A DNA stretch of 64,000 nucleotides, taken from the NCBI GenBank assembly GCA_003952965.2, contig CM025856.1:23193572-23257571 (forward strand), given 5' to 3'. The notes below the pieces were generated by a model. It ran no database searches and had not been told where the DNA came from. It saw nothing but the letters and a program-made list of their open reading frames with translations. Source of the DNA: Morella rubra. Taxonomy: Eukaryota; Streptophyta; Magnoliopsida; Fagales; Myricaceae. Shown in pieces: positions 30,853 to 43,043 of the stretch. Both the position numbers and the translations under genes were made by a program. Within the stretch, counting starts at the first letter, position 1. Every line of letters begins with the position of its first letter.

Positions 30853-33800
30853 ATGCCATTGAAGCCCCTTAACGCATTCACCGTAGCGGCCATGTTGGGC
30901 TTCGCGTTCTTGGTTATTTTCTTCTCGGGTATCCTCGAATTCCCATCTGTATCGAGCTCCTTTCAACCCATCTCCGATGCCGGTTCGTTGGACACTAAAT
31001 CAGGACCCGATCCGTTTACGGATTTGATCAGCGCCTTCCGGAAGTGGGACTCTCAGGTGGGTTGCCCTCGGTTCAAGGAGAAGCACAAAGGGCTGCTCCC
31101 AATTCAGTCAAATGGGTCTTCTTCTTTTCAAGATTTTGAACTAGAATGCCGTGAGCTGAAAATGGACCATGTCAGTGTTTTGGTGAAAGGGTGGACGTGG
31201 ATTCCTGATAATTTGGACAATTTGTACTCGTGCCGCTGCGGGTTGAGCTGTTTGTGGACAAAATCTTCTGTTCTTGCTGACAGACCTGACGCTTTGTTGT
31301 TTGAGACCACTACTCCTCCCCGTCAGGTAATCATTTTGCTCATCTTTTAGGGCAAGTTATTGGTTTTCGGAATTTCAACCTATAGGGGACTGTTTTTCCT
31401 TGCCAATTTTCGTGTAATTAGACTTCGCTGATTAGGTTGCCAACAATTTGGGGTAAGTGGTCTCATTGAGGAGAACACATAATGTTCTCTCACATTGAAT
31501 ACTGGTTGCTATCTATGCTGTTCGTTATTCCTATTGTGTTTTGTGATCTGCGTATGGATGTAGTTGAATTTTATATCCATTTCGGGAATTGACTTAGGAT
31601 GAGGAATTTGTACCTGGACAATTGAAAGTTGGGATCTGAAAGGGTATTGAACTTCTTTCTCTGGGTCAATTTTGTTTTAAGTTGCAGAAATGGCTGTATT
31701 CTGTAATGGCATTTGGATGGTGTTAGTTGGCCGATGAGTGGTTTTCTGTGCTTTTCAAAACAGAGAGTTTATGGTAAATTCTCGGATTAATCCTTTTGAT
31801 CATTTTGACTCAGGGAAGACGCCATTAGAGTCCTCCAAAATTACATTTGAAGTTTCACATAAACTGTGAAGTTTCTTGACTCAGTTGAGATGAACCCATG
31901 AAAGCATTGGTTAAAGGCAACACTTCCCGTTATGGCAGAGCTAGGAGGTGGAAATTTGTCTAAAGCTCTAATGTGTAGTGTTCATTGATCTATAGGAGTA
32001 AAACAGAAACCATTTAATAAATACCTTTTCTTTTGAGCGAGATAGTAAGCAATCCCTCATCAAGTTTGTTTGGGACTCGATTTTGTTCTATGTACTGGCT
32101 GATTCTCTCTATATACTGACTTAAGCTTTTAGATTGGATACTTTAGCATAAAATCAGCTCCATCTCTGTCTGCTGTTTCGAGTGGGCTTGGATGTGAGAG
32201 GGAGTATACTTCCACATCAGCTGTGTTTGGGACTTGATATGGGTTTATGTTCTAGAGATCATCCTGACCTACTAGCCTAAGCTTTTGTGTTGGATGTTTT
32301 AATGCAAGAAAGAATACTCTTCTCTGTTTCTTCATTCTCAGTGTATGTTGCTCAAACCAAATGTGAAAGGGAAGGAAGTGGTGGAAGGTTTCAGAGAGAG
32401 AAGAATAAATTATGCAAAAAGAGTGAAAGTGTTTGGCTATAGTATGAGGCAATACCCTATCGTTACACTTATTTGCTTTCCTATTCCAAAATGACAATGT
32501 CTCTGGAAAAGCTGAATTAATGAAAATACATAATGTAGGTGTCATTTTGTTGCAGACCAGTTGCCCTTTGAAGCTACTTATGGCCAATGGCCTTTCTGTG
32601 CACCCTATACATATGAGTTATAGCCGGAATTGCGATTTCAAATCCTGTGAGACGCATGAGTTAATTAGTAAAAAAAAAAAAAGAATTTGGAAATGTGAAG
32701 CAATTTATGACCCTTGAAGGGGAGTTCCTAGTTCATAGTATTATGCAGTGGGAGAATGTTAGCTGATAAGTGTTTAGTCGAAAAGTAATCTCGTCAAACC
32801 TGTGTTGGCACTGTTCACTCTTTCTGTCATGAGCTACTAGAAAGAAAAACTTTATTGGTTATTTAAAATTGATACCGAGACCACTTAAAGGGATTGTTGC
32901 ATTAGTTGGTATTTACGACAACAAACTTTGTCATGAGCAATGAAGCACTATTAAGTAGTTGATTGCTTTCATTAACTATTTATTCAATTATATTAAGTTC
33001 TGCAACATAAGCATTGACCATGGTAAAAAGAAGTCTAGTGAAATGATTTTTCAGGTGTGAGGCATATTTATGACACAAGTTCAAGGGCTGGAAGCAGGAT
33101 AGAAGAATTGAGCCCATCTGTGGAAGGGTTGATCGATTATGGACTTGCTCATTAGCAATCTTTCTGAGTATATACCTTGAGTGTGCCATCGTGAGGATTT
33201 TCTTCTGTGGAATAGTAGTCATGCATGGTTGGTGATAACCAGGATCTGTCATGAAAAAAGAAAAAGGGGCGCGGGGGGGGGGGGGGGGGGGGGGGGGATA
33301 ACTTTCTGTTTTTCTACTATTATGATCCAACGTGAATCCCAGATGTGGTTGTTTACAGGGAAGAACAGCGATACCGAGATTTCAGGCAAACGTTGGCACC
33401 TTGCTCTTTCTGGTAGTTGCTAGGTTGATTGCTTTTGTATCATTGCCTTTTGACATGATGGTTGCAGTCATTGAGACTTGTATAGATATTTTACTCTTGA
33501 ATCCTTAGGGGATTCTTCTTTGCCTAGCTCCTCCCTGTTTTGTACAATTACTTTCATGTTGGCCTGCTTCATTGAGACTTCTGTCTAATGGTTGTCAGAG
33601 GCGCATTGGAGATCCGCTTCGTGTATACATGGACCTTGAGGCTGGCAGAAAGCGGTCAGGTGTAGAGGATCTATTTATAAGTTATCATGCCAAAGATGAT
33701 GTTCAGTCTACCTATGCCGGTGCTCTCTTTCATAATGGTCGAAATTACCATGTGTCATCTCTGAAGAACAATGTAAGTACTGAGCTTTCATATATGCTTC

Positions 33801-34497
33801 TCGTTAACTTTGATAGTTTCTACTAACTTCCTTTCATCTATTTCTATTTCATGTGTAAAGTGGAAGGGGAAAGAAAAGAGAATGAGATACCGCAGTCAGT
33901 AACTTTAATCGCCTTTTTCATTTCCAGGATACACTTGTGTATTGGTCTTCATCGCGTTGCCTTCCTCAGAGAAATCGGCTGGCCAAGCAGCTTCTCAGCT
34001 TGCTGCCTCACCATTCATTTGGCAAGTGCTTGAACAATGTTGGTGGCTTGGACATGGCCCTATCTTTCTACCCTGAGTGTGCCACTGATGTCAGTGTGAC
34101 CCCAAAATGGTGGGACCATTTACATTGTGCCATGTCTCACTACAAGTTTGTTCTTGCAATCGAAAACACTATGACTGAGAGTTACGTGACGGAGAAGCTA
34201 TTTTATGCTCTAGATTCTGGTGCAGTGCCTATCTATTTCGGTGCTCCCAATGTCTGGGACTTTGTCCCTCCACATTCAATAATAGATGGGACAAAATTCA
34301 GCTCCTTGGGGAAGTTGGCTTCTTACGTGGAGGCTCTTGCTAATGACCCAGTCGCCTATGCAGAGTACCATGCATGGAGAAGATGTGGCGTACTAGACAA
34401 CTATGGAAAGACCCGTTCAATGAGCCTCGACACATTGCCATGCCGGTTATGTGAAGCTGTTAGCAGAAAGGGTGTGAGAAATGCAAGAGCCTATTGA
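30853..34497 (+). CDS. FUT13: Alpha-1,4-fucosyltransferase FUT13 (Lewis-a type)
   Basis: Golgi type II membrane enzyme of family GT10. It adds alpha-1,4-fucose from GDP-fucose to N-glycan antennae, forming the Lewis-a epitope on secreted glycoproteins. Exons 30853-31326, 33599-33772 and 33928-34497 give 405 residues, close to the usual 400. The N-terminal anchor is at residues 8-28 (AFTVAAMLGFAFLVIFFSGI). Conserved blocks are VLVKGWTWIPDNL, YSCRCGLSCLWTKSSVLAD, PLRVYMDLEAGRKR, and the GT10 donor-binding block from FVLAIEN through YVTEKLFYALDSG to VPIYFGA (about residues 290-322). The C-terminus keeps the TLPCRLC cysteines. All exons are in frame with clean borders. Intron 1 is 2.3 kb and holds a 25-base G run. 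The gene converges on the small membrane-protein gene that ends at 35102. A corrupted echo of exon 3 occurs near 43.5 kb and is not a second gene. Confidence 0.95.
33273..33297 (+). repeat. Uninterrupted run of 25 G
   Basis: Located in FUT13 intron 1, on the coding strand. It could fold as G-quadruplex in the pre-mRNA and is prone to polymerase slippage, so its length in the assembly is unreliable. Confidence 0.8.
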
Positions 34498-35101
34498 ATT
34501 TTGGTGCTTCGTAATTTTTTAGTGTTCCTTCTGATAGTGTTTGACAGGATCCTAGGATTTCTGTCCGAATACGATGGGTTATTGTTAGGTGTATACGATC
34601 AAGAATGTCATGTTGTATTAAAATTCAGATACGGACAAGTTATACAGCTGGAAAAATTTGACCCAAAACTAATGAGAAATATTTGATTCTTAAGCCTTGC
34701 CCTTCTCTTATTATCGCCGAGTATCCTTTCTTTCATTTCCCTTATATTACCAAATTCTATTTTTCCCTTTAATTCACCCCTTGAATTTTTCATTACTATC
34801 CCATCAATCCTGACTTTCTCGTGAAAACCCTCACGAATAATCTGATACTCTCTATGCCTATCCTTTGATTTTAGGTCAGTGTAAAAGGATAAGCAATGCA
34901 ATTAAAAAAACCCACAAGAGCAGAGTCATTTTTTCAAATGGAATGACCAGAAGAAAGAATGCCACAACTAAGAGGATTGAAGTATTAAGAAACGACAATT
35001 TTAATGCAGTTTGAAACAGAGGATATGACTTTCTGGTAGAGCTACGTGCAGTTCTTCATCCCCTTCTTTATGCGCATGGGACTACTACTTTGGCAACGCA
35101 T
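34498..35101. other. Convergent intergenic region FUT13 / small membrane protein
   Basis: About 600 bp holding both 3' UTRs. The minus-strand open frame at 34608-34901 has no domain and no splice logic, and is left out. A noisy copy of this stretch occurs near 44.9-45.1 kb. Confidence 0.5.
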
Positions 35102-35710
35102 TTAGACATCGGAACCAATTTTCAGTTCTTCATCCTCTTCTTTGTGGAACTTCCATACCGAAGCCAAAATACCATTAGAAGTAGAAGGCTTAGATTTGTC
35201 ACGTCCCTGCACCTGCACCCACAATATGCCCGTCATTAAACCCATAAAGAATACTGTTGAGAAGAAGTGAAATTCAAGCTTCCCAGTTCGCTCCAAATAA
35301 GCTATACAACTAACTAGCTTGTATCTTACTCTTTTTCTGAGCTTGCATTTTTGGATCTTCGCAGTCTTTAGCTCGTTGGGTCGATTGTACAGATACTCTT
35401 TTTTCTGCTCATCATTCATGGAGTCGATCATTTCAGCCTGTCAAACCAAGTAGAGAGTACCGAATGAGATATTGCTTCCTTGCTCACTTTCTCTTAATTT
35501 GCCAAACAGATTTTGAATAAGCAAAGTCATGTATAAACGGAATTGGAACTGAAGAGACAGGACTGACAGTACCCATCTTCTAAGATCTTCTATTTCTTTC
35601 TGCAGAACTTCTTCTTCCTTATCTGCACTGCTTTTCTTGTCCTGCCATGAGACAGCCTTTAGTTCTGTCTCTGCCTTCCATTTCTGGCTTCCTTCCCTCC
35701 TAGTGGACAT
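35102..35710 (-). CDS. Uncharacterised small single-pass membrane protein
   Basis: Two exons on the minus strand, 35710-35573 (46 codons from ATG) and 35437-35102 (111 codons plus stop), joined in phase 0 by GT-AG borders, encode 157 residues. The N-terminal half is very charged (Lys/Glu) and likely helical or coiled coil, with the EEEVLQKEIEDLRRW heptads. A basic KCKLRKRVRYK stretch precedes one hydrophobic span, HFFSTVFFMGLMTGILWV, at about residues 103-121. The tail is polar and acidic. No signal peptide is seen, so the orientation is probably N-in. I do not recognise a named family. The start is the first ATG, and no other fits. It is divergent from PDIL5-2 (1.3 kb between start codons) and convergent with FUT13. 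Support is the clean two-exon model; expression is unknown. Confidence 0.6.
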
Positions 35711-36997
35711 TGTTATTTCTCCCAATACACCATCGAAACAACAACAACAGGGGTTAATTGAAGTTAATGGACATGGGGATGCACGTAATGCAGAGGAAGG
35801 AGGGGGAAATATATAGAAAAATGAAAACGACCCAAAATGTAACGCCTGGTCAAATATCACTGACGATATAAAAAGATGGGTTGCATGATTCGTGTTGTGT
35901 GAAGCAGTGATAAACGTTAAAGGGAACCAACGCATGCGATTCACAGAGCCATCTTAAAGCGTATTCCTTTATTTGCGTTTTGCAGTTAGAATATATTTAT
36001 ATATAGGCTTCCCAGTAACTACAGTGTACAGCGTCCCCCATGAATTTGGTTCCTATATCTTGAAATGTTTGATAGACAATAGTACGGACTGATATTTTTT
36101 TCTTCTTAGATGTATGGTAAGAAAAAAGGAAAAAAAAACACGAAATAAGTAAGAAAATAAATCGAATAAAGTACACACGCAATGGATAAGGATCCTCTAC
36201 ACTACTTAATGTTATAAGTATTTAAACTCTAGACAATATAAATTTTACAACATTTAATAATTAATATATTTGTTTCTCTTTGAATTACACTACACAATTC
36301 TTACAATGAATTATAAAGGAACCTAATCCTTTGCAATGCCGAAGAAGTACCATTTGAAAAGAAAATGAAAATTTTCATATAATTATTTGGTCTATTTTGT
36401 ATTGAGATTCTCTTTAATTTGATGCTTGAATGGAATGGTTTGATTGGAAGAAGAAAAGCCACCTCAAGTATTTAATGCAATAGTTCTGTACAGTAAAATA
36501 ATTTTTAAAATTATAATTATTTTTCTATATTTTTTTTTAAGTCAACTAGGATAATATGATTAACGTCTATTAGATTTCACTTGAAAAATTGACCCTAGTC
36601 GAGGACTTACCGCATTTGCATGTTTTTGAGATGGATAGGCTATAAAAGATACTTTTCCAGCAGGTCAACGATCTCCAATGGTTCAAATTCCATTGCATTT
36701 ATCATAAATTACTGTACCAAATTGCTTTACAATAGCTTATAAAAAAATTACTCTACAATAGGTTTTAAAAAGTATCCAAAAATATGGCATACAGATATTT
36801 ATACAGTAGCCAAAAAAGAAATTTAAAAAAATATATTTTAAAGGGACTCGAATCTGGCATACAACTTCACGGGACTGCAGAGAGGCGCGTGTTAATAGTA
36901 CTACGGAGAAACAAAAAGGTCCAAGGTTAACAACGAACCAATACACAAACGGAAAAGATACATCAGATTCCTCAGATCGTCGTCGTCGTAATATAGG
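35711..36997. promoter_or_regulatory. Shared 5' region of two divergent genes
   Basis: 1.3 kb of AT-rich DNA between the start codons of the small membrane protein gene (minus) and PDIL5-2 (plus), so it must hold both promoters. A CGTCGTCGTCG stretch just before 36998 is probably PDIL5-2 leader. From about 36097 rightwards it is repeated at 47824. Confidence 0.4.
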
Positions 36998-39900
36998 ATG
37001 ACGAATCGCCTCTTGACGATGTTCTTGTGTTTGCTGATGCCAGCCATATGGTTGTCATCTTCTGCTAGTGCTGAGCAGTCGTTGTCAGCGAATGGAAAGG
37101 TATTGGAACTGGACGAATCGAACTTCGATTCGGCCATCTCTTCCTTCGACTTCATCCTCGTCGACTTCTACGCCCCTTGGTGCGGCCACTGCAAGCGTCT
37201 CTCTCCCCAGGTCCCTCTCTGTGTGCTACTGATTCCATTTTTGGTATAGTTAATTGAGTAACTGTTAAGATTCATTCATGGTAATTCTATAGTTCTAGTA
37301 TTTTGTATTCGCAGTAAGAATCTTTAACGGTCACTATATTTCTGAGTGTTGGAGGAGAATACTTGTCACCTACTCTGACTAATCATCGATTTTGTATTCC
37401 AACCCAAGTACCTTACAATATGTTTCAAAATGATCTCTTTAGGAGCCTATTTATCTGAAAGTTGTTTTTGTCGGTTAATTCAATACATCTTCTGAATAAA
37501 ATGATCTGAAACAGAAGGAAAATATGGCGGCAAATGTTATTCTTAATAGAGGGAAGTCATGTTATGTGTTGGGGAACTGAACCAGTCGATTCTCTCCCCT
37601 TGCGAAATCTGTGGAGATTGAATTTCTGGTCGAGTGTGACCTTGCCCTATTTTCCAGTGATATTATCGTTTTATAACATTTCGGAGAATGTGACCAAAGG
37701 CTTGTGAGAAAGAGTTCTGGGATCTTTTGTTCTGTGGTCGTCCGACATACACACCCCCTGGGACTGAAGCTCATGACATCACCCAAAACCCCATCCTTGG
37801 TATCACGGTTGTGTTGGAGGTGTGATTCTCTTTCTGGAAAGAGGATATTTCTTCATTCCCACTGTGAATACTGTCAAAAGCTTTTCATATCTTTATATCT
37901 AGGCTATTTTCAGAAGCAAATATAATCATCTTTTGCACATTAATATATTAAACTCTTGGTACTTGCTTCTGAAGTACCATGTAAGCCTTTAAGGTCTTAC
38001 GGAGTACTTGTCCATCATGACTATACATGGCAGTGAGTTGTGCTTGTAAGAAAACCAGTCAAGTTTACGAGTATGGAACTAGACAAACTTGTCACTTGCT
38101 TTTTCCATTTTAGAATTCTGTGATTTGATCTGATGGTGCAGAAGGATACATGTGCTTGATGCCTCTTATTGATCACAGTTGTCTTGTCACAACACAATTT
38201 TGTGGTCTTAAGCTGATTAGTATTCCATGTCATTTTGCATACCACTTCCTATTTTTCCCTTGAGCATGAAAGATGTAATGGGTAATTTGTGTTCACTTTG
38301 GAGTTGTCTTCAACTTCCTGTTTATTTGGAGTGCCTGTTTGCATGGATGCTTTCTTTTAGCTTAGGACATGTTATTGGAATTCCTTTCAATATTCTATTT
38401 CATTTGAATCTTGGACCTGATTGAAATTACAGCCAGTATTTTGAAGTTATTAGGCTAACAAATTTGATTATAACATTGCAGTTAGATGAAGCTGCTCCCA
38501 TACTTGCCAGTTTGAAAGAGCCCATCGTTATAGCAAAAGTAAATGCTGACAAATTTACCCGGCTGGCTCGTAAATACGATATTGAGTATGCTTTCTGGAA
38601 TTTCATCCCCATCCCACTTGTGTTGATCACACTTGTCTACTTGTATCAGGGCTTCCTTTTGCCACTGAGTTGAACTAGAATTTTAGGACAGTGCTTCAAG
38701 ACTCCATATTGATGCTTTCAGTTTGTTAATAGTGAGAGTTCCTGCAGAAAATATGTTCCTCAATGCATTTTGTAAACTAAGATTGTTTTAGAAAGCAAAT
38801 CCTGTTAGAAAATGACTGATGTGATTGTGAACTATTAACTTTTCTGTGGTGTAGTGGATATCCCACCCTCAAGATCTTTATGCATGGAGTTCCTGTAGAG
38901 TATAATGGACCCAGGAAAGCAGATTTGCTCGTTCGTTATCTGAAAAAATTTGTCGCTCCCAATGTCTCAGTTCTTGATTCAGACTCTGCTATCAGTGACT
39001 TTGTAGAAGCAGCCGGCACTTATTTTCCCATATATATAGGCTTTGGGTTGGACGAGTTAGTGATATCAAAATTATCTGTAAAGTACAAGAAAAAGGCATG
39101 GTTTTCTGTGGCAAAGGATTTCTCTGAGGATGTGATGGTATCGTATGATTTTGACAAGGTTCCTTCTTTAGTCGCCCTTCATCCAAGTTACAATGAGCAG
39201 AGCATTTTTTATGGCCCCTTTGAAGGTAATTTTTTACTCCAATTACAATGCCCAGTTCACTGCTAAAATCATGTTGAGTCCGCGTTAAGTAGCTTCTATG
39301 AATTCATAATGTTAGAGATATTTTAGTCCTGTTCAGTTTTCTTCCTGGTTATTCACATTGACCTTGGTGCTTCTGATAACTTTGCAGTGGGATATGATAT
39401 TCTGATCATGTAACATTTTAAATCTCTGACACTTGCCATTTTCTTTCCGTTTTCTGTGAGAAGTTGCTTTGTGTTTAGGCCCCATTTGTCCCTGTAAATG
39501 GACCAAGTTAATTGTTAATCTCATTAGATAGGGATCAATGATTGTGATTGGGTTCTGATACCTGTGAATGATCATACAATAGGGTGGGGACACTTGACCT
39601 TTTTTGAGCTTTTTTTATGTGGTAAGCTAACAGAGAACAGAACCCCGACCTTACCCTCCACCCATGTGGGGGCAGGATATACAATCCAATCCAATCCAAA
39701 CACCACTGATCACTTAACCCATTTGGGAAGAAAAGATTCTATTAAATCCTCACCTTCAGTCCTATTTGTTTTGGGTAAATGTTAACTTTCCCCTACATAG
39801 CTGACATCTTCCTTGGAAATTATACAGTAGTTTTATCATGCATCACATTTATTCTGATTCCTGGATATTTATTCTAATACGAACAGTTATTATTTTGAAA

Positions 39901-41786
39901 GAATATCATTCTGTCGAAAGGATATTCATTCTTTCATTATATTGTCTTAGTTTTTTGCCAGCCAAAATAGTAGTAGGAGTATTTGTCATATTAATAGTGG
40001 ATCGAGTGAGGTTACATGGTCCATATCATCTATTCGCTAATCTATTTTAACATGTAACACCCTCAAGTATAACCTGTTTGAGCAATTGTAGGTTACTGTT
40101 CCGTCCTTTTATCATATGTGGACCCTAGGATGAACCAGACCGCTCAAGTATTCTTTGGATCAGCTTGTCAAAAGCTTGTTTGAGCTCAGTTCATATTTAA
40201 ATGAACTGAGCTTGATGCTTCAGGCAGGGATAATAAATCTACCTACTGCAAAATGGTATCCTGAAGTTTAATGGTCCACCTGTAGATTTCTGTACGCCTC
40301 CAAAGTTTATCCTTTGAAGACTCCATATTCCTTTGTCTTGTATGGATCTGTCCTGCATCTCATTCAATGGACAATTTTCGTTACTTCCATTCCATTCATC
40401 AGTGAACTTGTTATTGGCTGCAAAGAAAAGCATATTTATACCTTCCTGTTCTTAACATGCAGAGGAATTTTTGGAGGATTTCGTAAAACAAAACCTTTTC
40501 CCTCTGGTCATACCAATAAACCAGGACACACTAAAGTCACTGAAAGACGATGAGAGAAAAATTGTCCTCACAATTTTTGAGGATGAGATGGAAGAGAACT
40601 CAAAGAAAATGATCAAGTTGTTAAAGGCTGCTGCATCTGCGAATCGTGACTTAGTATTTGGTTATGTTGGTGTTAAACAGTGGGAAGATTTTGCTGATAC
40701 ATTTGGAGCTAACAAGAAGACAACCTTACCGAAAATGGTCATTTGGGATGGAGATGAGGAGTACTTTACGGTAAGTTCTATTTTTTTCTGGGAAAAAGAA
40801 AACTTAATACTAAAAAATTATGTCATAGTTTGCAGTTGATATTTGATTGCTTTTTCTCTTAGATTAGGACCATTACATTATCTGGGGTTTCAAACTATGA
40901 CATAATTTTTTAGTGAAGAAATTGCTCATCATAGGTGCTGCTATACTTGATTACAAGTATGCTTAACTCTTGATCCTGTAAGTTCTTATATTGCTTGCAA
41001 TTGTAAAGGCATAATAATCCCGCTTTGGCCGGTGAAAGAAATGGGTTTGCAAAAGGACCGGATGATGATATCTTTATCGATCTTGTCATTTTTGAATTGC
41101 GATATTGTTGTTGATATTGATGTTTTCTTCCTTGCTCAAGACACTCTACCGCCTCTGTTTGGGTCACTCCTTGAATCTTGGCATATTGGCCATGTCAGCA
41201 AGAGTCCTGTACCCTTATTTCTTGTGGCCATAGTGTTCATTTAATAGTTAATGGATTGCATTTGTTTTATTGGCCCTGCATTTAGATATGCAACGAGTGA
41301 AATCATTTTATTTCCAATGATGAGGAATTTGTTGCAATAGTAATATAACATTATATGGGATATTTTCAGCATCCTTGATGAAAATTTCAGTACCTGTTGC
41401 CTCGTAAAAGTTGCTTTCATGTCCCTTCATTGACGTTTCTGACATAAAGTGTTCCATTTATCTATTAGGTTCTTGGTTCTGAGTGGATTGGCGAGGACGA
41501 TCAGGCAACTCAAATTTCACGATTCCTTGAAGGATACAGGGAAGGAAAAACAACCAAGGAAAGGATCGGCGGTCCATCCTTCCTTGGCTTTATCAATTCA
41601 TTAATCGGCATCAGAACTGTGTACATGCTTGTCTTTGCGGTTGCTGTCGTGATGCTGATCCAAACCATCAACAAAGGTGATAATGAACCTCTCAGGGTTG
41701 GTACTGGAGACCAAGTTGATCATGCCAGCAGTTCCATCTCCAAGGCTGAAAGCAAAGAGTATAGATCTGGAGATAAGGAAGATTAA
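36998..41786 (+). CDS. PDIL5-2: Protein disulfide isomerase-like 5-2, intact copy
   Basis: Membrane-anchored thioredoxin-family oxidoreductase of the ER/secretory pathway. Exons 36998-37210, 38482-38585, 38855-39225, 40463-40770 and 41469-41786 are in frame with GT-AG borders and encode 437 residues, the family length. A signal peptide covers residues 1 to about 25. The first thioredoxin domain carries the active site WCGHC, with cysteines at 62 and 65. The family block DGYPTLKIFMHGVPVEYNGP follows. The middle is redox-inactive thioredoxin-like sequence. A transmembrane helix lies at about 383-399 (VYMLVFAVAVVMLIQTI), followed by a short Lys/Glu-rich tail without KDEL. The Asp codon at the exon 2/3 junction is split GA/T. 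In plants this branch (PDIL5-2/PDI8) is typically a type I membrane protein that assists oxidative folding. It is divergent from the small membrane-protein gene. Confidence 0.95.
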
Positions 41787-42659
41787 CTTCGGGCATTTGA
41801 TGGACTTCTACCTGAAAATCTAGTCGGCAACGTGCTTACGAAAAAAGCAACAGCATCCACACTTGAGGTTATGTTGCACTTTCCTTGCTTTTGTAGAGAA
41901 ATCTTAACCATGCGAGACCTCGGTCAGTTCATTTTTAGACTTCTCATTATGCAACTTATCCTCAGTGTATTTAATTTAGAAAGGAGAAGCATATTTTTCG
42001 CTCATATACAAAGTTTGTTCTCCTTTCTTTCGGGATAACATTTGTTGGAGGGTTAGGCCAGTTTTCGTTTTTCTTTTTTTCCCCCCGACCAGTTACTCGT
42101 ATAGCATCTCTAGTATTTCTGTCAATCCAGTACGTGTGAAGAATCCCGTTTGTTCAAAACATGGATAGATATGGATCCTCCAAATTTAAGTAAGTATATG
42201 CCTGAAACGTAAGATTAAAGATCGCTTCTGTTGATCCATAGATCGTAGTAAAAGACCTCTACTCCTAGCCGGACAAAAGCAATTCTGAATAAGCTCTTAA
42301 TAAAAGATTTGAACCAAGTTGTTCGTGCAAATGTTAGCTTATTCACTTAGAGATGATCACATTTGAAACCAAAATTTTTATATTCTCTCCAACGATTCTT
42401 CAATGTTTTTTGTCCAAAGAGAGACCAAGGCCATATATCTCGCTTCCCTTACAGCAAGTCAATTTCAACACAACGTGGGATTTAAGTCAGCCTTAATTCT
42501 TCTCTGTAATTTCTAGAGAAAGAGGCTTCCCCTGTCTCTTCTTCTTCCCTCATCTCCTTTTTCCTCCTCTTCTTCTATTTCTCTCTCTATCCTCTTCTCT
42601 CCCTCTTTTTGTGTTAATTTCTTCTTCTTTCTCTCATCTTGTTGGTTCATTTTCTTTCC
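41787..42659. other. PDIL5-2 3' flank with CT-rich tract
   Basis: 3' UTR and intergenic sequence ending in a CT-rich tract (about 42520-42659), where assembly fails at the gap. The second copy reads through the same tract at 54238-54440, which shows what the gap edge should contain. Confidence 0.6.
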
Positions 42660-43043
42660 NNNNNNNNNNNNNNNNNNNNNNNNNNNNNNNNNNNNNNNNN
42701 NNNNNNNNNNNNNNNNNNNNNNNNNNNNNNNNNNNNNNNNNNNNNNNNNNNNNNNNNNNNNNNNNNNNNNNNNNNNNNNNNNNNNNNNNNNNNNNNNNNN
42801 NNNNNNNNNNNNNNNNNNNNNNNNNNNNNNNNNNNNNNNNNNNNNNNNNNNNNNNNNNNNNNNNNNNNNNNNNNNNNNNNNNNNNNNNNNNNNNNNNNNN
42901 NNNNNNNNNNNNNNNNNNNNNNNNNNNNNNNNNNNNNNNNNNNNNNNNNNNNNNNNNNNNNNNNNNNNNNNNNNNNNNNNNNNNNNNNNNNNNNNNNNNN
43001 NNNNNNNNNNNNNNNNNNNNNNNNNNNNNNNNNNNNNNNNNNN
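42660..43043. other. Assembly gap, 384 N
   Basis: Gap starting inside the CT-rich tract that follows the first PDIL5-2 copy. It is followed directly by noisy sequence unlike anything clean in the window. Confidence 0.99.

Larger units (their letters stand above)
36100..42659. repeat. First copy of a 6.5-kb duplicated segment (PDIL5-2)
   Basis: Nearly identical to 47827-54381, with an offset of 11722-11730 bases. It covers the PDIL5-2 promoter, all exons, introns and 3' flank, and ends at the N gap. This copy has intact reading frames. Confidence 0.95.

Noticed and set aside
34608-34901. 97-codon minus-strand frame 3' of FUT13
   Set aside because: AT-rich 3' flank between convergent genes, no domain, no conserved start.
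36901-37155. Minus-strand frame opposite PDIL5-2 exon 1 (and its duplicate at 48623)
   Set aside because: Antisense shadow of a GC-rich coding exon.
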